Shown here piece after piece: positions 23,815 through 35,055 of a stretch of DNA of 64,000 nt. The position numbers and the translations under genes were made by a program. This DNA is from Patiria miniata (taxonomy: Eukaryota; Echinodermata; Asteroidea; Valvatida; Asterinidae), in assembly GCF_015706575.1 (NCBI RefSeq), contig NW_024037075.1:10539746-10603745 (forward strand), read 5' to 3'. Every line of letters starts with the position of its first letter. Positions within the stretch are counted from its first letter, which is position 1. Under the pieces are notes generated by a model. That model had not been told where the DNA came from. It saw only the letters and a program-made list of their open reading frames with translations, and searched no databases.

Positions 23815-24059
23815 TGTGTTCGGACCTTATATATAAACCTTAGGTTAAAACATTGCAAAACAATCATGAATATTCATTAATGCATATTCATCAAATGCAA
23901 ATAAATACAAGCTGCTCATAAAAAAAAGATACCATTATGCAAATTTCTGGGTTTCGTTCAGTATATGCCAATGAAGGCAGGGAACAAGATGCTCGTCTAA
24001 ATTTGATTACTTGAATGATCCTCGAGCTACATCAAAGCATATCCAAAATTTGTGGTTCC

Positions 24060-24600
24060 AATTTATATTAAAATGGTAAGGGGCTAACCTTGATTAACTT
24101 ATCCCCAAACAACCCAAACTTACATTTAATGCAATTTAAAAGCACTAACAGTTACTGCAAGGATCTCGGTTTTTAAAATTGTGAATTAAAAAAACAACTG
24201 ACAGAATAAATGCAATTTAACGCAAGATATGCTGTCAAACTCATTTATTTGTACTTTAAAATAGATTTTAACTTTAAATTGTCTGAAAAATTAATTTTTT
24301 CATTAAACAACCCCAAAATGACCCAATAAGATGAACATATTGAAATAGTTTCTAACCCCTCATTTTGATCATTTATGAAAGTTATAACATTATTTTTGGG
24401 CCGATAATTTGAAAAAAAGTGCCAAGGGTAAACCTTGCATTTTGAATCAAATTGTGTCGAAATTTAACTTTTTTCTCGAAAGACCCAAAAATGACTTTTG
24501 ATGCAAGATAAACCTATTAAAATATTTGTTAGGCCTTACTTTTGAGAATTTATGGAAAAGCTGGATTTTTTTGTCATTGGCGCAAACCATGCGCTAAATA
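24060..24600. repeat. Second block of the 170-bp satellite
   Basis: The markers GGTAAGGGGCTAACCTTG (about 24074) and AAGGGTAAACCTTGCATTTT, with GATGCAAGATAAACCTATT, recur after a gap of over 1 kb containing the tRNA-like heads. The units here are more diverged. Confidence 0.65.
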
Positions 24601-26146
24601 CAGTTAGAATAATGTACTTAGGGTTTATGATGCCACAAGTCACAAAAGTATTTATTTTTTGGAAATTATTGTAACTTCTTCTAAGAATTTAATTATTTAG
24701 GACATTTCAATTTAAAAAAAAAAAAACATCAAAAATAAAGCGAACATGCATTAAAAGATGAAATTGAGATGATAACAAAATACATGTCAGTGAAATTACT
24801 ACATACAAGTTTAAACATTTTTCTTTCATAAAATGTATTAAATAGCATGACCGGATTTTTTGTTTTTAAATTGACTTGCTTGCTGTAACCATGGCAACAT
24901 CATCATCTTGTTAAGTGTTTAAGCCACTCAGCTACGTTGCATGGACCATGAGCCTTCAGTCAAAAAAAAAAGGAAAAGAACAAATTAACAAAATAATTTT
25001 GTTTTTTTTAACACAAGTTAATTAAGGCTAAATTCTGAGATCGAATATTTTTCTTTGAGGGCAAATTGAATGGCGTTTTGGATCAGCAGATATTTCTTCC
25101 AAATAAACCTGCTCCAGAAATCCCAAACTTGTGAATTTCACAATGTAAAATAATTGTACAAAGCATGATTTGATATAACTAAGTAGGAAGCTGCGGTAAC
25201 TAGGTTTCTTTGCTTGTGCAAAACAAAATTTTTGACATCTTATCAATTATCCGAGTTGACTGCTTTATGCAAATTCAGTTTCTAATAGGCACTTTCATTG
25301 GACATTATCAACCATTTTGCATTGCTATCAAGCAAATATAACAGTTCTTGCATCGACTTCAAAGTAATAATGTGATTAGGGTTACGTACAAACAGGGACA
25401 GCCATTTTGTGACAAATGTCCAGTCTGTTCATAAGTATAAATCCTGATTAAAAAATATCATATTCTTCACATTGGCTCTGAGTTTTCTAGGTTTTGACTG
25501 ATAGCATTCCTCCAGGGTACATCTTCTTAAATCAGACAACATTAGGGGATCATTAAATGTTATGCTTACTTTGTGACTTTATTTAAAATATTTGTCCTTT
25601 GGTTAAGTACGCAACACTTTTAAAAACAATATCCATCGTATTTTCTAAAATCCAAAACCAGTTACCCTTTGCAGGTGAGGTTATTTGTTCAAAGCTTGCA
25701 ATGTTTACAGCAAAAATTGAGAGACCAAGATCCTAGTTTTATCATCAAAACTAAAAAGTCTTCTCAAATTTCACACTTTTAGGCCCGTTAGTGTGGAATT
25801 GCCCATGCATAGGGTCTGCCCTCGTATTTTTCATATTTTACAGGTTGTGAGGGATTTTCCAGCATTCGTATGTTTATATCGCAAGATTAGCAAATCTCTG
25901 CTCACAGGAAAACGCAAGCACAGAATTCTGTGAGAATCAAATTTTGCCAAGCTGATCAACTCACCTTTGATCAAATGTTGCGTTGCTGCAGTAGGATTCT
26001 TCTGAGACAGTTTGTTGGATGTCTGTCAGTGTGTCGCCAGCGTGAGGTGACCAGATCAATTATCTGCAACAAATGACAAAGAAAAAGAAGGATTAGTCTT
26101 TTGGTCTGAATGCACATCTTGGAGAAATACATCAACCAAATTCGCG
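24601..26146. other. AT-rich intergenic stretch
   Basis: I see no gene, RNA or clear repeat boundary here. Confidence 0.4.
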
Positions 26147-27115
26147 TGACCTGCTCTGAGAAAAAGAGTCCGAGATGTTATGTCTCTGAAAATGTTACCT
26201 CACAATTTGTTTCATTTTTTTGAAAATCTTTTTAGGAAGTTTTTTTGGAAAGTCGTGTTTAGGCATGTTAAGACCTGGAATGAGAGAAAAAACGTCACTG
26301 GTTTCGTGAAGAGCCACGTGTCAAAAATAACCATTTTTTTTTATTTTCGATTTGTTCACTATTTTAAAAAAAAAATTGTACATGACCATTTGGACATGTT
26401 TCTGTAAGCAAAACATCATTTTTTTCCAAATAACAGTAATGATGCTATTGGCAGAGATCTCGATAAATGCATTTTGCATTTTCACGAAGAGCCACATACG
26501 TTTTGGCCCCTTGAACACGTACAAAACCTATTGCAAAGAAAGGCGTAAAGAAGGTCGACTGAGATTTTCGTTTTCATGAAGAGCCACATATCTTTGTTAC
26601 ATTCTCAGCTGCATGCACATGCGCGCGCCCCGTCCATATGGAAAAACACATTGAATAGAAAGGGCCAAAACGTAGGAAACTTGAATTTAAGAGACAAAGA
26701 GACAAATTATCTTTACTTTAATTTTCACTAATACCTTCCATTAATTCTTAGTACTGGGTTCACTTTAAAATTCAGCTCTCATAGAATCACGTGAAGTTTC
26801 CTTACTGCACACAATATTGCAAAGAAGTATTTTTTTGGCGGTTTTAAAATAGGAGAAACCTCTTTAGCGATCATATTGAATTTTTTTTTTAAAAATCCAC
26901 ATGCTCTTCGTGAAAACAGTGAATGATTTAAAGGAAATGAAGTTTTGAATTTCTTTCTTTCTGGGCAAAGTTTCAGGTTTCAATGTGGTCCAAACTTTCA
27001 GAAATATATGACAGAATGATGCAAAGATTTCATTGATGCAATAGTTTATTTTGCTTCCTCCCCAAAACATTGTGACATTTGGGCAACTATAGACTCAATT
27101 TCTGAGAGCAGGTCA
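26147..27115. mobile_element. Inverted-repeat element of about 970 bp
   Basis: Left end TGACCTGCTCTGAGAAAAAG and right end, inverted, TGACCTGCTCTCAGAAATTG match over about 24 bp. The interior repeats TTCATGAAGAGCCACATA and close variants four times, once inverted near the right end. No transposase reading frame is present, so it is non-autonomous. Confidence 0.7.
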
Positions 27116-27204
27116 AATATCCTGGTAAGGTCAGTTTAAACAGGGCTACCACGAGAAGGTCCCAGGATACCAGCCCCAACGCGCTTTCAGTATCCCAGCA
27201 GGCA

Positions 27205-28640
27205 CCGACCGTCAGACTGACGTTGTATAATGGTTGTTTTATGGTCGCAACGTCGGATCAACCATACATAACCGAAAAACAACGTTGTTTTAGTCGACCA
27301 AAAGCCGACGTTGTCATTATAACGTCTGCCAGACGTTGCTTTAGTGTCGACAATTTAACGTCAGAATTTAACGTAACAACAACGTCGAAATATAGTTGGA
27401 ATTTGGTCGGGAATATTACCAAACGTAATTTCAACCATGGTATGACGTTGTTTTGTCAACGTCTATACAACTGACTGAAAAACAACGTTGTATTATTGTT
27501 ATTTTTGCGTTTCCCTTCGCGACGTCGCAATTATGTCATGTTTTCAACCAAGATATGACGTTTGCTTTCTAACGTCGTTTCAACAACTCAAAAAACGACG
27601 TTGAATTATGGTTGGCCGTCGGTTATAATATCCGACGTCGTACTTATGTCATGCTTTTGACTAAAATGCAACGTCCGTTTTTGACGTTTTTTCAACGACT
27701 CAAAAAGTGACGTTGAATTATGGTCGGCTGTTGGTTATAATATATGACGTCGTTATTTGGTCATGTTTTTAACCATTATTTTACGTCCGTTTTCTAACGT
27801 CGTGTCAACGAATCAAATAATGACGTTGTTTTCCGGTCGTTTGATGGTTATAATATTTAACGTCATTATTAAGTCACGGTTTTACCCAAACTATAACGTC
27901 AGTTCTCTGACGTCTTTTCAGCGACTCAAAAATGACGTTGGATTATGGTCAGCCGCTGGTTATAATATTTGACGTCATTTTTAAGTCATGTTTTCAACCA
28001 TGATGTTACGTTCGTTTTCTAACGTCGTTCCAATGACTCAAAATCGACGTTGTATTGTGGTTGGCTGTTGGTTATAATATCTGACGTCGTATGCTTTCAA
28101 CCAAAACACAACGTCCATTATCTGACGTCATTTCAACATCTTACAAAGCGACGTTGAATTGTGGTCGGCTGCTGGTTATAATATATGACGTCGTTATTAG
28201 GTCATGTTTTCAACCATGATATTACGTCCGTTTTCTAACGTCATTTCAACGAATCAATTAATTACGTTGATTTTTGGTCAGTGGATGGTTACAATATTTA
28301 ACGTCATTGTTATGTCATGGTTTTACCTAAAATATAACGTCCGTTTTCTGACGTCTTTTCAGCAACTCAACGTTGAATTGTGGTCGGCTGTTGGTTATTT
28401 ACATTACGTCGACAGTGTCATGGTTTCGACCAAAATATAACGTCTATTTTGCACTTAATTTATTCAGCAAATAAAAAAAAGTCATTAAACCGGAATGCAT
28501 GTGCAACGTAGTAATTCCCAAACGAAATTATCGGACGCCTTTTTAATTTGAACGACTAAAAAAAAAGACGTTGAATTATGGTCACCTAGCTGATGGTTAT
28601 AAATTTGATGTCCAATCGTTATCATCATTGTTTTAACCGA
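27205..28640. repeat. Left subterminal array, period about 113 bp
   Basis: About ten to twelve diverged units. The marker GACGTTGAATTATGGTCGG or variant begins near 27598, 27709, 27822, 27934, 28047, 28150, 28263, 28369 and 28568. TGACGTC, the core of a CREB/ATF site, recurs throughout. Confidence 0.8.
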
Positions 28641-29090
28641 AATATATCGTCCATTTTGAAGATTTTTCCACTGAGCCGCAGCACGCGCCTACTATAACTA
28701 CTTGGCCCAGAGCCAAGTGCCGCGCGCGAAAAAACCATATAGCCAAAACGTATTAGGCCTACACGTAAGCATATGTATGCCCTGTGCGTGACCTTGCATT
28801 CCAACGAACTCCACTGCTGTACGAGTCTGGCCAGTTTGAATCATCCGTTAAACCAACAGTCACAACTGAAGCAGCTTTGGGAAGAGACATGTTGGCCCAA
28901 AATGAACAAGGTTTTTGGCACCTTTTCTGCACAATATTGTCAAGATTCGGTTCTGCGATGGAGTGCAGTTAACATTGGAGATGTTCCCACCCCTGATCTA
29001 TAACTCCAAGTCAAGATACGACATCAAGATATAGGACAAGCACAAGTAAAGATTTCGATTGAACCGCAAGCAAGATGATCTGATTTTGCC

Positions 29091-30294
29091 ATGTCTGAAA
29101 ATGGTAAGTTTCAAACGCGAATGTTTCCGAGTTAGTGATTTGCAATTTCTTTGAAGGTCAAAAGTTTGGAAATTGTATCTTTATTATTATTATGTACCCT
29201 ACTAGTCATGTCAGTTTTAACTTTAAAATTCCATCAAAATACCTTAACTTCATTGTAGAAAGTTATTAATGTTAGACTAGATGTTGGATGCTATTGTCAT
29301 TCCTTATCTTAAAAAGAAAGTTACACTAACGATGCCCTTTGTTTAAACATTGAAGATGTAGAAAATCCAAACTAATCAGCAGTCATGCTAGTTCTACCTG
29401 CTTTCTATCATCACGTTCAATCTTAATTAGGCCTAGGAAAAATGAGGTCATTCTAAAGCATATCTCATTATGAGACGACTTCCCACACGTACTGTGTTGA
29501 TTGAAGATTTAGAATATTAAATTTATTGTGAATTTAACCGCCCCGCAACATATTCCGCATCCATCACTAACTCAAACGATCGAAACGTCTCTTTCATTTT
29601 GATGCTGATATTTTGAGACAAATACGTTTTCAATCTAGTTTACGGTGTTCAGAGTTTGGGAATCACGTATAACGATACATTATGCCACTTTTCTTTTGTC
29701 GTGTACTCTATTTCATGTTTTATTAATACCAGTATTTACTATAAAATTGGTTTGTTGTAGTCTTTGCAAAGCGCTTAGAAACACGGCGTACGAAGCGCTA
29801 TTAATGTTAATTTTTATCCTTGTAAAGAAAGTTACGGTGCTTGCAATTTTGAATTCTTCATTAATTAATTTCAGTAAAATTCGTTTCTTGGAATCGCATG
29901 AAATCGCCCATTAGAATTAAAATAGGCCTATGCTTCGACTTGTCTTCTTCATACATGTAAGAATTATTTTTAATACTTTTTTTTGGATTTCTAAAAGTTA
30001 AACTGCTGCTGTAAGTTCAAAGAATCTGTTTTGTTTTAATTATTTACGAGTCACCATTATTTGAAAAATGTGTTGGTATTCAAGAAAATTAACAATGTTG
30101 TTCATTTTTCCCCTTTTCCAGCTCTCTGCTTTGGTCAGTTGAGGGAGACGAATACACTACCCAAAGCCCTACTTTACGTGGCCCCATGCACCATCAGGAT
30201 CAACATCAACCGCCTGATGTCTTCTATACCTGCACAAATATTCACAAAAGAGATTAGAGATCATGTCTGTGTTGGTTGTGATTCCGCGTGGTAA
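29091..30294 (+). CDS. Possible two-exon small ORF inside the foldback element
   Basis: ATG at 29091 opens MSEN and meets a strong donor (G|GTAAGT) at 29104. A strong acceptor (CCCCTTTTCCAG) ends at 30121. Exons 29091-29103 and 30122-30294 join in frame to give 61 residues ending DHVCVGCDSAW and a stop at 30292-30294. The product is not recognised and has no clear domain; a C-x-x-C lies near its end. An upstream overlapping ATG exists at 29074. It could be a captured host exon pair or chance, and I rate it low. Confidence 0.25.
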
Positions 30295-30426
30295 TGAAAT
30301 CTGATGCCAAAATTGATCGGCCTATTAACATTGAACATTTGAAGCGTCTAATTGACATTATTTAAGCCTGTCAGACTGACGCCACTATTTTGAATATTGA
30401 CTAACTTTAGAAAACTTACTTTTTGC

Positions 30427-30595
30427 ACTGTTATTTCGGTTGTGTACTATAAGAACCTAGCCAACCAGTTTATTAAAAAAAATGAACAAGTTGTGTAATA
30501 TTATACACAAGTTGTGTAAACAACGGTTTACACAACAGGTTGCTAGCTTCATATATTACACAACCGTTTGATTTTTACACAACCGAAATAACAGT
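30427..30595. mobile_element. 169-bp MITE nested in the foldback element
   Basis: The ends ACTGTTATTTCGGTTGTGTA and its exact inverse are 20-bp terminal repeats. The interior carries more TTGTGTAA/TTACACAA inversions, so it can fold tightly. Confidence 0.8.
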
Positions 30596-30659
30596 ATTCA
30601 ATGTCTACAAAAATAACATTTGCAACCATGTACTGGCCTAACTTCAATCATGGAATTCA

Positions 30660-31170
30660 AACATTGAAAGGACGTTATTACGACGGTCAGATAGACGTCA
30701 ATTTTGACCTCACACAGACGTTATAATTTGGTCATTTTTCGACGTCTAAATAACTTCAACCGCGACGTCCTGTCAACGTCCATTCAACCAGACAAATCAT
30801 GGTCAGACTGACGTCATAATTTGACTATATATGGACGTTAGATTTCGGTCAGGTTTTCGACGTCTAAATAACCTACTTTTTCAACCATATTCTGACCTAA
30901 ATTCAACCAACAATCTGACGTCCTGTAGACGTCCATGTAACCAGTTAATCATGGTCAGACTGACGTCATAATTTGACTATAATCGGACGTTAGTTTTCGG
31001 TCATGATTAGCAGTTAATCATGGTCAGACCGACGTCACAATTTTGACCACATATCGACGTTAGAATTTGGTCAGGTTTTCAACGTCTAAAAAACTTACAC
31101 TTACAACCACTACGGCAACCAAAAAACAACGTCGGAGTTGGTCGGAATCTGACGTCAGATAGACGTTAAA
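30660..31170. repeat. Right subterminal ACGTC array
   Basis: Repeats of GGTCAGACTGACGTCATAAT and GGTCAGGTTTTCGACGTCTA in inverse relation to the left array, running up to the TGCCTGCTGGG end. Confidence 0.75.
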
Positions 31171-31199
31171 TCGACCAAAAATGCCTGCTGGGATCGTCA

Positions 31200-32290
31200 G
31201 GCCCATTGCTGGATAAAAGGTAGGCCCCGGAGGGCCAGACACAGTTATCGACTGTCCGGTCCGCCCGCCCAGCCCCAAAGGACCAGGAAAGCACCCTAAC
31301 CTATATGCACGCCCCCCTAAGTCCATCCCCCATTACGGGTTCATGCGGTCTGATAGGAAGTAGCAGCGTTTGCCGGCTGTGAATACAGGGCCACGCCCCT
31401 ATAAAGAGGGACGCACTACCTGCTCCCTTATGGCACGGCATCCTAGGGTTCCAGGCCGCTGCGTAGGACCCACGCCCCACGTGGAAGGCGGACCTGCCAC
31501 GCGGACGCAACTCGCCCCTTGAATCTGTGCTGGATTTCCGCCGCACCTCAATTGGAGCACCCAGTCAGACTCCAATTAGTAATCGAAACCGCCGCACCCA
31601 CCTAAGCCCTAACGGCATAGGGATATAGGAGATCCCATAGCCTTGAGTTCTCAGAGGGATATAGGAGATCCCCTGAACTAAGAAAAAAAAACCTATTTAT
31701 TTAGTGAAATTTGTATCATTTCACTAATAGATGATGAACATTTATCAAAAAAGATTGTCCCTGTGGAAGTACGTGTTTATGCCCTAAAGGCGGTGCACAA
31801 GATAAATTTATTTAGTGGAGCCTTGCAGCAGGGACGGATCAGGGAGCAAGTTCCTTAACCTTACTTGACAGAATTACTTCACTTGGCCAAGTAATTTTCC
31901 AATATTTGGTTTCAAGATCCCAAAACCTAAATGTTTGAAACATGAATACTTTCACAAGAGGTGATAGGTGGTGCAATGATCAGCAACTGACTTGTTTTCT
32001 TCAATACATTGGTTTCTATCCTTGCTAACTCTTTTTGCTTCTCTCCATCAAGGAGTAAATGACCCTTAGTAATGTTTCTAGTATGAAAGTTGACATTTTG
32101 CTCTCCAAGGAGCTGATTGCCACCCATGATCCGCCCCTGGATGGACGTAGGGATATAGAAGATCCCATAGTCCTGCTGGTCTTGCGTTGTAGGATGAAGG
32201 GATAAAGAAGATCCCACATCCCATCTTGATCCTGGAGGACATCGGGATATAGGTGATCCCATAGTCCTGTAGTAAATCTTGCTGTGCTCA
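31200..32290. other. Unassigned segment with GC-rich start and 17-bp near-palindromes
   Basis: The first 400 bp are clearly GC-richer than their surroundings and end sharply. GGGATATAGGAGATCCC or a one- to three-base variant occurs at 31619, 31656, 32150, 32199 and 32244, three of them followed by CATAGYCYTG. No coding frame is convincing. Confidence 0.5.
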
Positions 32291-32425
32291 ATTTGAGCCG
32301 ATGACATATGCTCAATTTGAGCCGACGACCTGTAGAGAAACCACCACCCCACACAAACACATACCACCACCAAACCCCACAATCACAAACACATACCACC
32401 ACCAAACCCCACAATCACAAACACT
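32291..32425. repeat. Short tandem duplications
   Basis: GCTCAATTTGAGCCGAYGAC is present twice in tandem, then a CACCACCAAACCCCACAATC unit of about 36 bp twice. The minus-strand frames opened across these are repeat artefacts. Confidence 0.7.
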
Positions 32426-32949
32426 ATATCTGACGTTCTGAACCAACTCTGGGAAAATTTCAATTACTTTTGGAGCTTTTCAGAAGAAAATAGTCAGTGG
32501 TTTATGAAAATAAAATTAAATATTCTTTTTTTGGCCCCCAAACATTCAAAAATTGAATGTTGGCAAGGAAATTAATTGAGTAAAACTAAAAACCAAAAAA
32601 ACGTCAAAAAACCACTACCACCACATTTCAAGCTTAAGTTGTTTGAAAATCAAAGTCAGATGTGCAGTAATAAATATTTTGTTCCATTTGTTTCTTGCAT
32701 CAGGCAAAATGCTTGCATTTTGCAATAAGGCCTAAGTGACTGGCCAAAAATATAACAAAAATCCAAGTACATGTCAAAATTGGAAACTTTTTGGCACATT
32801 TTTCCAGAGTGGTTCAAAAGTAAATAACAAAATTCAAGCCATTGGCTATGACTCACTCTGCACAATCCATCGAACGACTCCGCTTGCAAACTGTACTTTG
32901 GTCTGGAGTTCTTGAGTTCCAACGATTCTTGCAATCCGGGGGTCTTGAG

Positions 32950-33810
32950 CATGCCCACAGCTGCAACAAAATGGTTACCTCACCTTAGTGAACATGCAGT
33001 CTTGTCCCCCGGCCTCTATACTTCCGCCTTCTGCACTTCTTCTAAGAAAAAGTCGCTCTGTCACATGCCTTTAGCTTGATCAGTTCCTGTTCCAAAGACT
33101 GAAATCCGGAGGTCATGCGCATGTCCACAACTGTAAAAAAAAAATTAAAAAAAATGTTACCTAACCTTTAATAGTGAACATGCAGTCTTGTCTAACCGCC
33201 CTTGCTTGCGCTGTCTGCACGTCTTCCGAGAAAAAGTCACTCAGCTACACTCCCTTGATCAGTTCCTGTTCCAAAGACTTCTGCAATCCGGGGTCTTGAG
33301 CATGTCCACAGCTGTAACAAAATGGTTACCTCACTTTAGTGAGCATGTATAGTCTTGTCCCCCGGCCTCTATACTTGCACCGTCTGCACTTCTTCCAAGA
33401 AAAAGTCGCTCAGTCACAGACTTCTGTCCTCTGGGGTTTTTGTGCATGGCCACAGCTGCAACAAAATGGTTACCTCACCTTGTGAACATTAAGTCTTGTT
33501 CCCTGGCCTCTATACTCGTGCTGTCTGTCATTAAGCTACAGAAACAAAACAAACAACAACAACAAAACTTGTTTTATAGCTGTAAAAAAACTGGTTACCT
33601 CACCTTAGTGAACATGCAGTCTTGTCCCCCGGCCTCTACTTGCATCATCTCAACTTCTTCCAAGAAAGAGTACTTGTTCCAAAGACATCTGTTTCTTGTG
33701 TTCTAGTAGAGCACGATCACACTGCTGCAAAAAACATGGTTACCTGACCTTGTGAACATGGTCCCCCGGCTTCTATATTTGTGCTGTGCGGTTGTCCTTA
33801 AACTGCAGAA
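32950..33810 (-). repeat. Tandem array with splice-like unit borders
   Basis: About six units of 100 to 170 bp share GAACATGCAGTCTTGTCCCC and, in several, CTTCCAAGAAAAAGTCGCT. Read on the minus strand, each junction is a donor-like AAG|GTGAGG followed within about 23 bp by an acceptor-like TTGTTGCAG|CTGT. Some units keep a short frame such as TPGLQESLELK or DPGLQKSLEQELIK, but stops interrupt others. It could be a decayed tandem exon array or an ordinary satellite that includes a splice-like stretch. Confidence 0.6.
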
Positions 33811-34270
33811 ACAAAACAAACGAGCAGAATCCCAAATTTAGAGACTTAATTTACAGGAATAAATGAAAAACAATTTGATTTAATTCAGCTCATATCTCGG
33901 TCACATCATTTGGTTATTTTTTTGTTCAACCATAAATAATTGAATTGAATATAATTGAATTATATAACTGCTCATGACATGCATGAATGAGCAACTTTTA
34001 TTTTTTCCACCCCACAAATTTGCATTTTGTGACCACTACAGCTAGTTAAATGGCAACAAATGCATAAAAAAATCTTCAGGCTTGAACACGAAAGTCTGCT
34101 TTTGCTGCAGAGTCGAAGAGTTTACAAAAAAAATAATTCGTGCTCAGTTGGTTCCCTGCAATATTGGTGATCGTGCAGTCGCGGGCCTGGTTCCCCAAAG
34201 AGAAACAAAATCCACTTTTAATTTATTCTAGCTCTACTGAGTGGAGCGTTGAATTACGGGTACCCCTCCA
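33811..34270. other. AT-rich stretch without recognised features
   Basis: No gene or repeat boundary seen, apart from the sequence GTGGAGCGTTG near 34240 that echoes the end of the adjoining inverted repeat. Confidence 0.4.
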
Positions 34271-35055
34271 TACCAACGCTCCACCGATTTGCCATACTTT
34301 GGTGACACCGTCACAGTAGCATAGTCACAAACCCACGCGAGGACAAAAAGACCCCCCAAAAACGGTAAAGAGATTACAAATGAGAGAGACAGTTATCCTG
34401 GATTGATCTATACATTCTTGACATTCCATGAGACCCCTTATATCGTTCCCAAACAGCGAAAGATTTGAAAAAAAAAACAGCAAAATAGTCTGAAAACTTA
34501 CAGCTCAATGTGTTTGCAGGGAGGCTCAGTTCTTGAATCGACTTGTCGAATGAGGGCGTCTGACGTGACGTCACCGTCGTTGCTCGATTGAAGAAAAACA
34601 AGTCGCGCTTTATCCACGACTGTTTTGTGTAATGATACGTGCTCCTTGGGCGTGTTCAAAGCCCATACCGTCGTACGGCGCGGCGCGGATCGGAGCACGT
34701 ATTATTACACGAAAAAGCGCGACTTGTTTTTCTTCGCGATCGAGCAACGACGGTGACATCACGTCAGACGCCCTCATTCGACAAGTCGATTCAAGAACTG
34801 AGCCTCCCTGCAAACACATTGAGCTGTAAGTTTTCAGACTATTTTGCTGGTTTTTTTTCAAATTTTTCGCTGTTTGGGAACAATATAAGGGGTCTCATGG
34901 AATGTCAAGAATGTATAGATCAATCCAGGATAACTGTCTCTCTCATTTGTATTCTCTTTACCGTTTTTTGGGGGTCTTTTTGTCCTCGCGTGGGTTTGTG
35001 ACTATGCTACTGTGACGGTGTCACCAAAGTATGGCAAATCGGTGGAGCGTTGGTA
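34271..35055. repeat. Long inverted repeat, arms about 370 bp, loop 46 bp
   Basis: The left arm 34271-34645 and right arm 34692-35055 are close inverted copies from TACCAACGCTCCACC at the outer edge to GTGCTCC at the inner edge. Differences are few: scattered substitutions and a few short indels. The loop is GC-rich. Both arms contain GCTCGATTGAAGAAAAACAA-type and TTTGCAGGGAGGCTCAG-type sequence, and open frames cross the arms. No target duplication is visible. Confidence 0.9.

Larger units (their letters stand above)
27194..31192. mobile_element. 4-kb foldback element with ACGTC-rich ends
   Basis: The termini CCCAGCAGGCA and TGCCTGCTGGG are inverted. Both subterminal regions are arrays dense in GACGTC, AACGTC and GACGTT: 27205-28640 at left, 30660-31170 at right. 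Left units recur about every 113 bp and share GACGTTGAATTATGG and GGTTATAATAT. The middle (about 28,700-30,400) is non-repetitive and contains a possible two-exon small ORF. No transposase is recognised. I do not assign a superfamily; transposons with subterminal binding-site arrays are a reasonable comparison. Confidence 0.75.

Noticed and set aside
31927-32414. 151- and 129-codon minus-strand frames
   Set aside because: They run across short tandem duplications and the 17-bp near-palindromes and show no recognisable domain.
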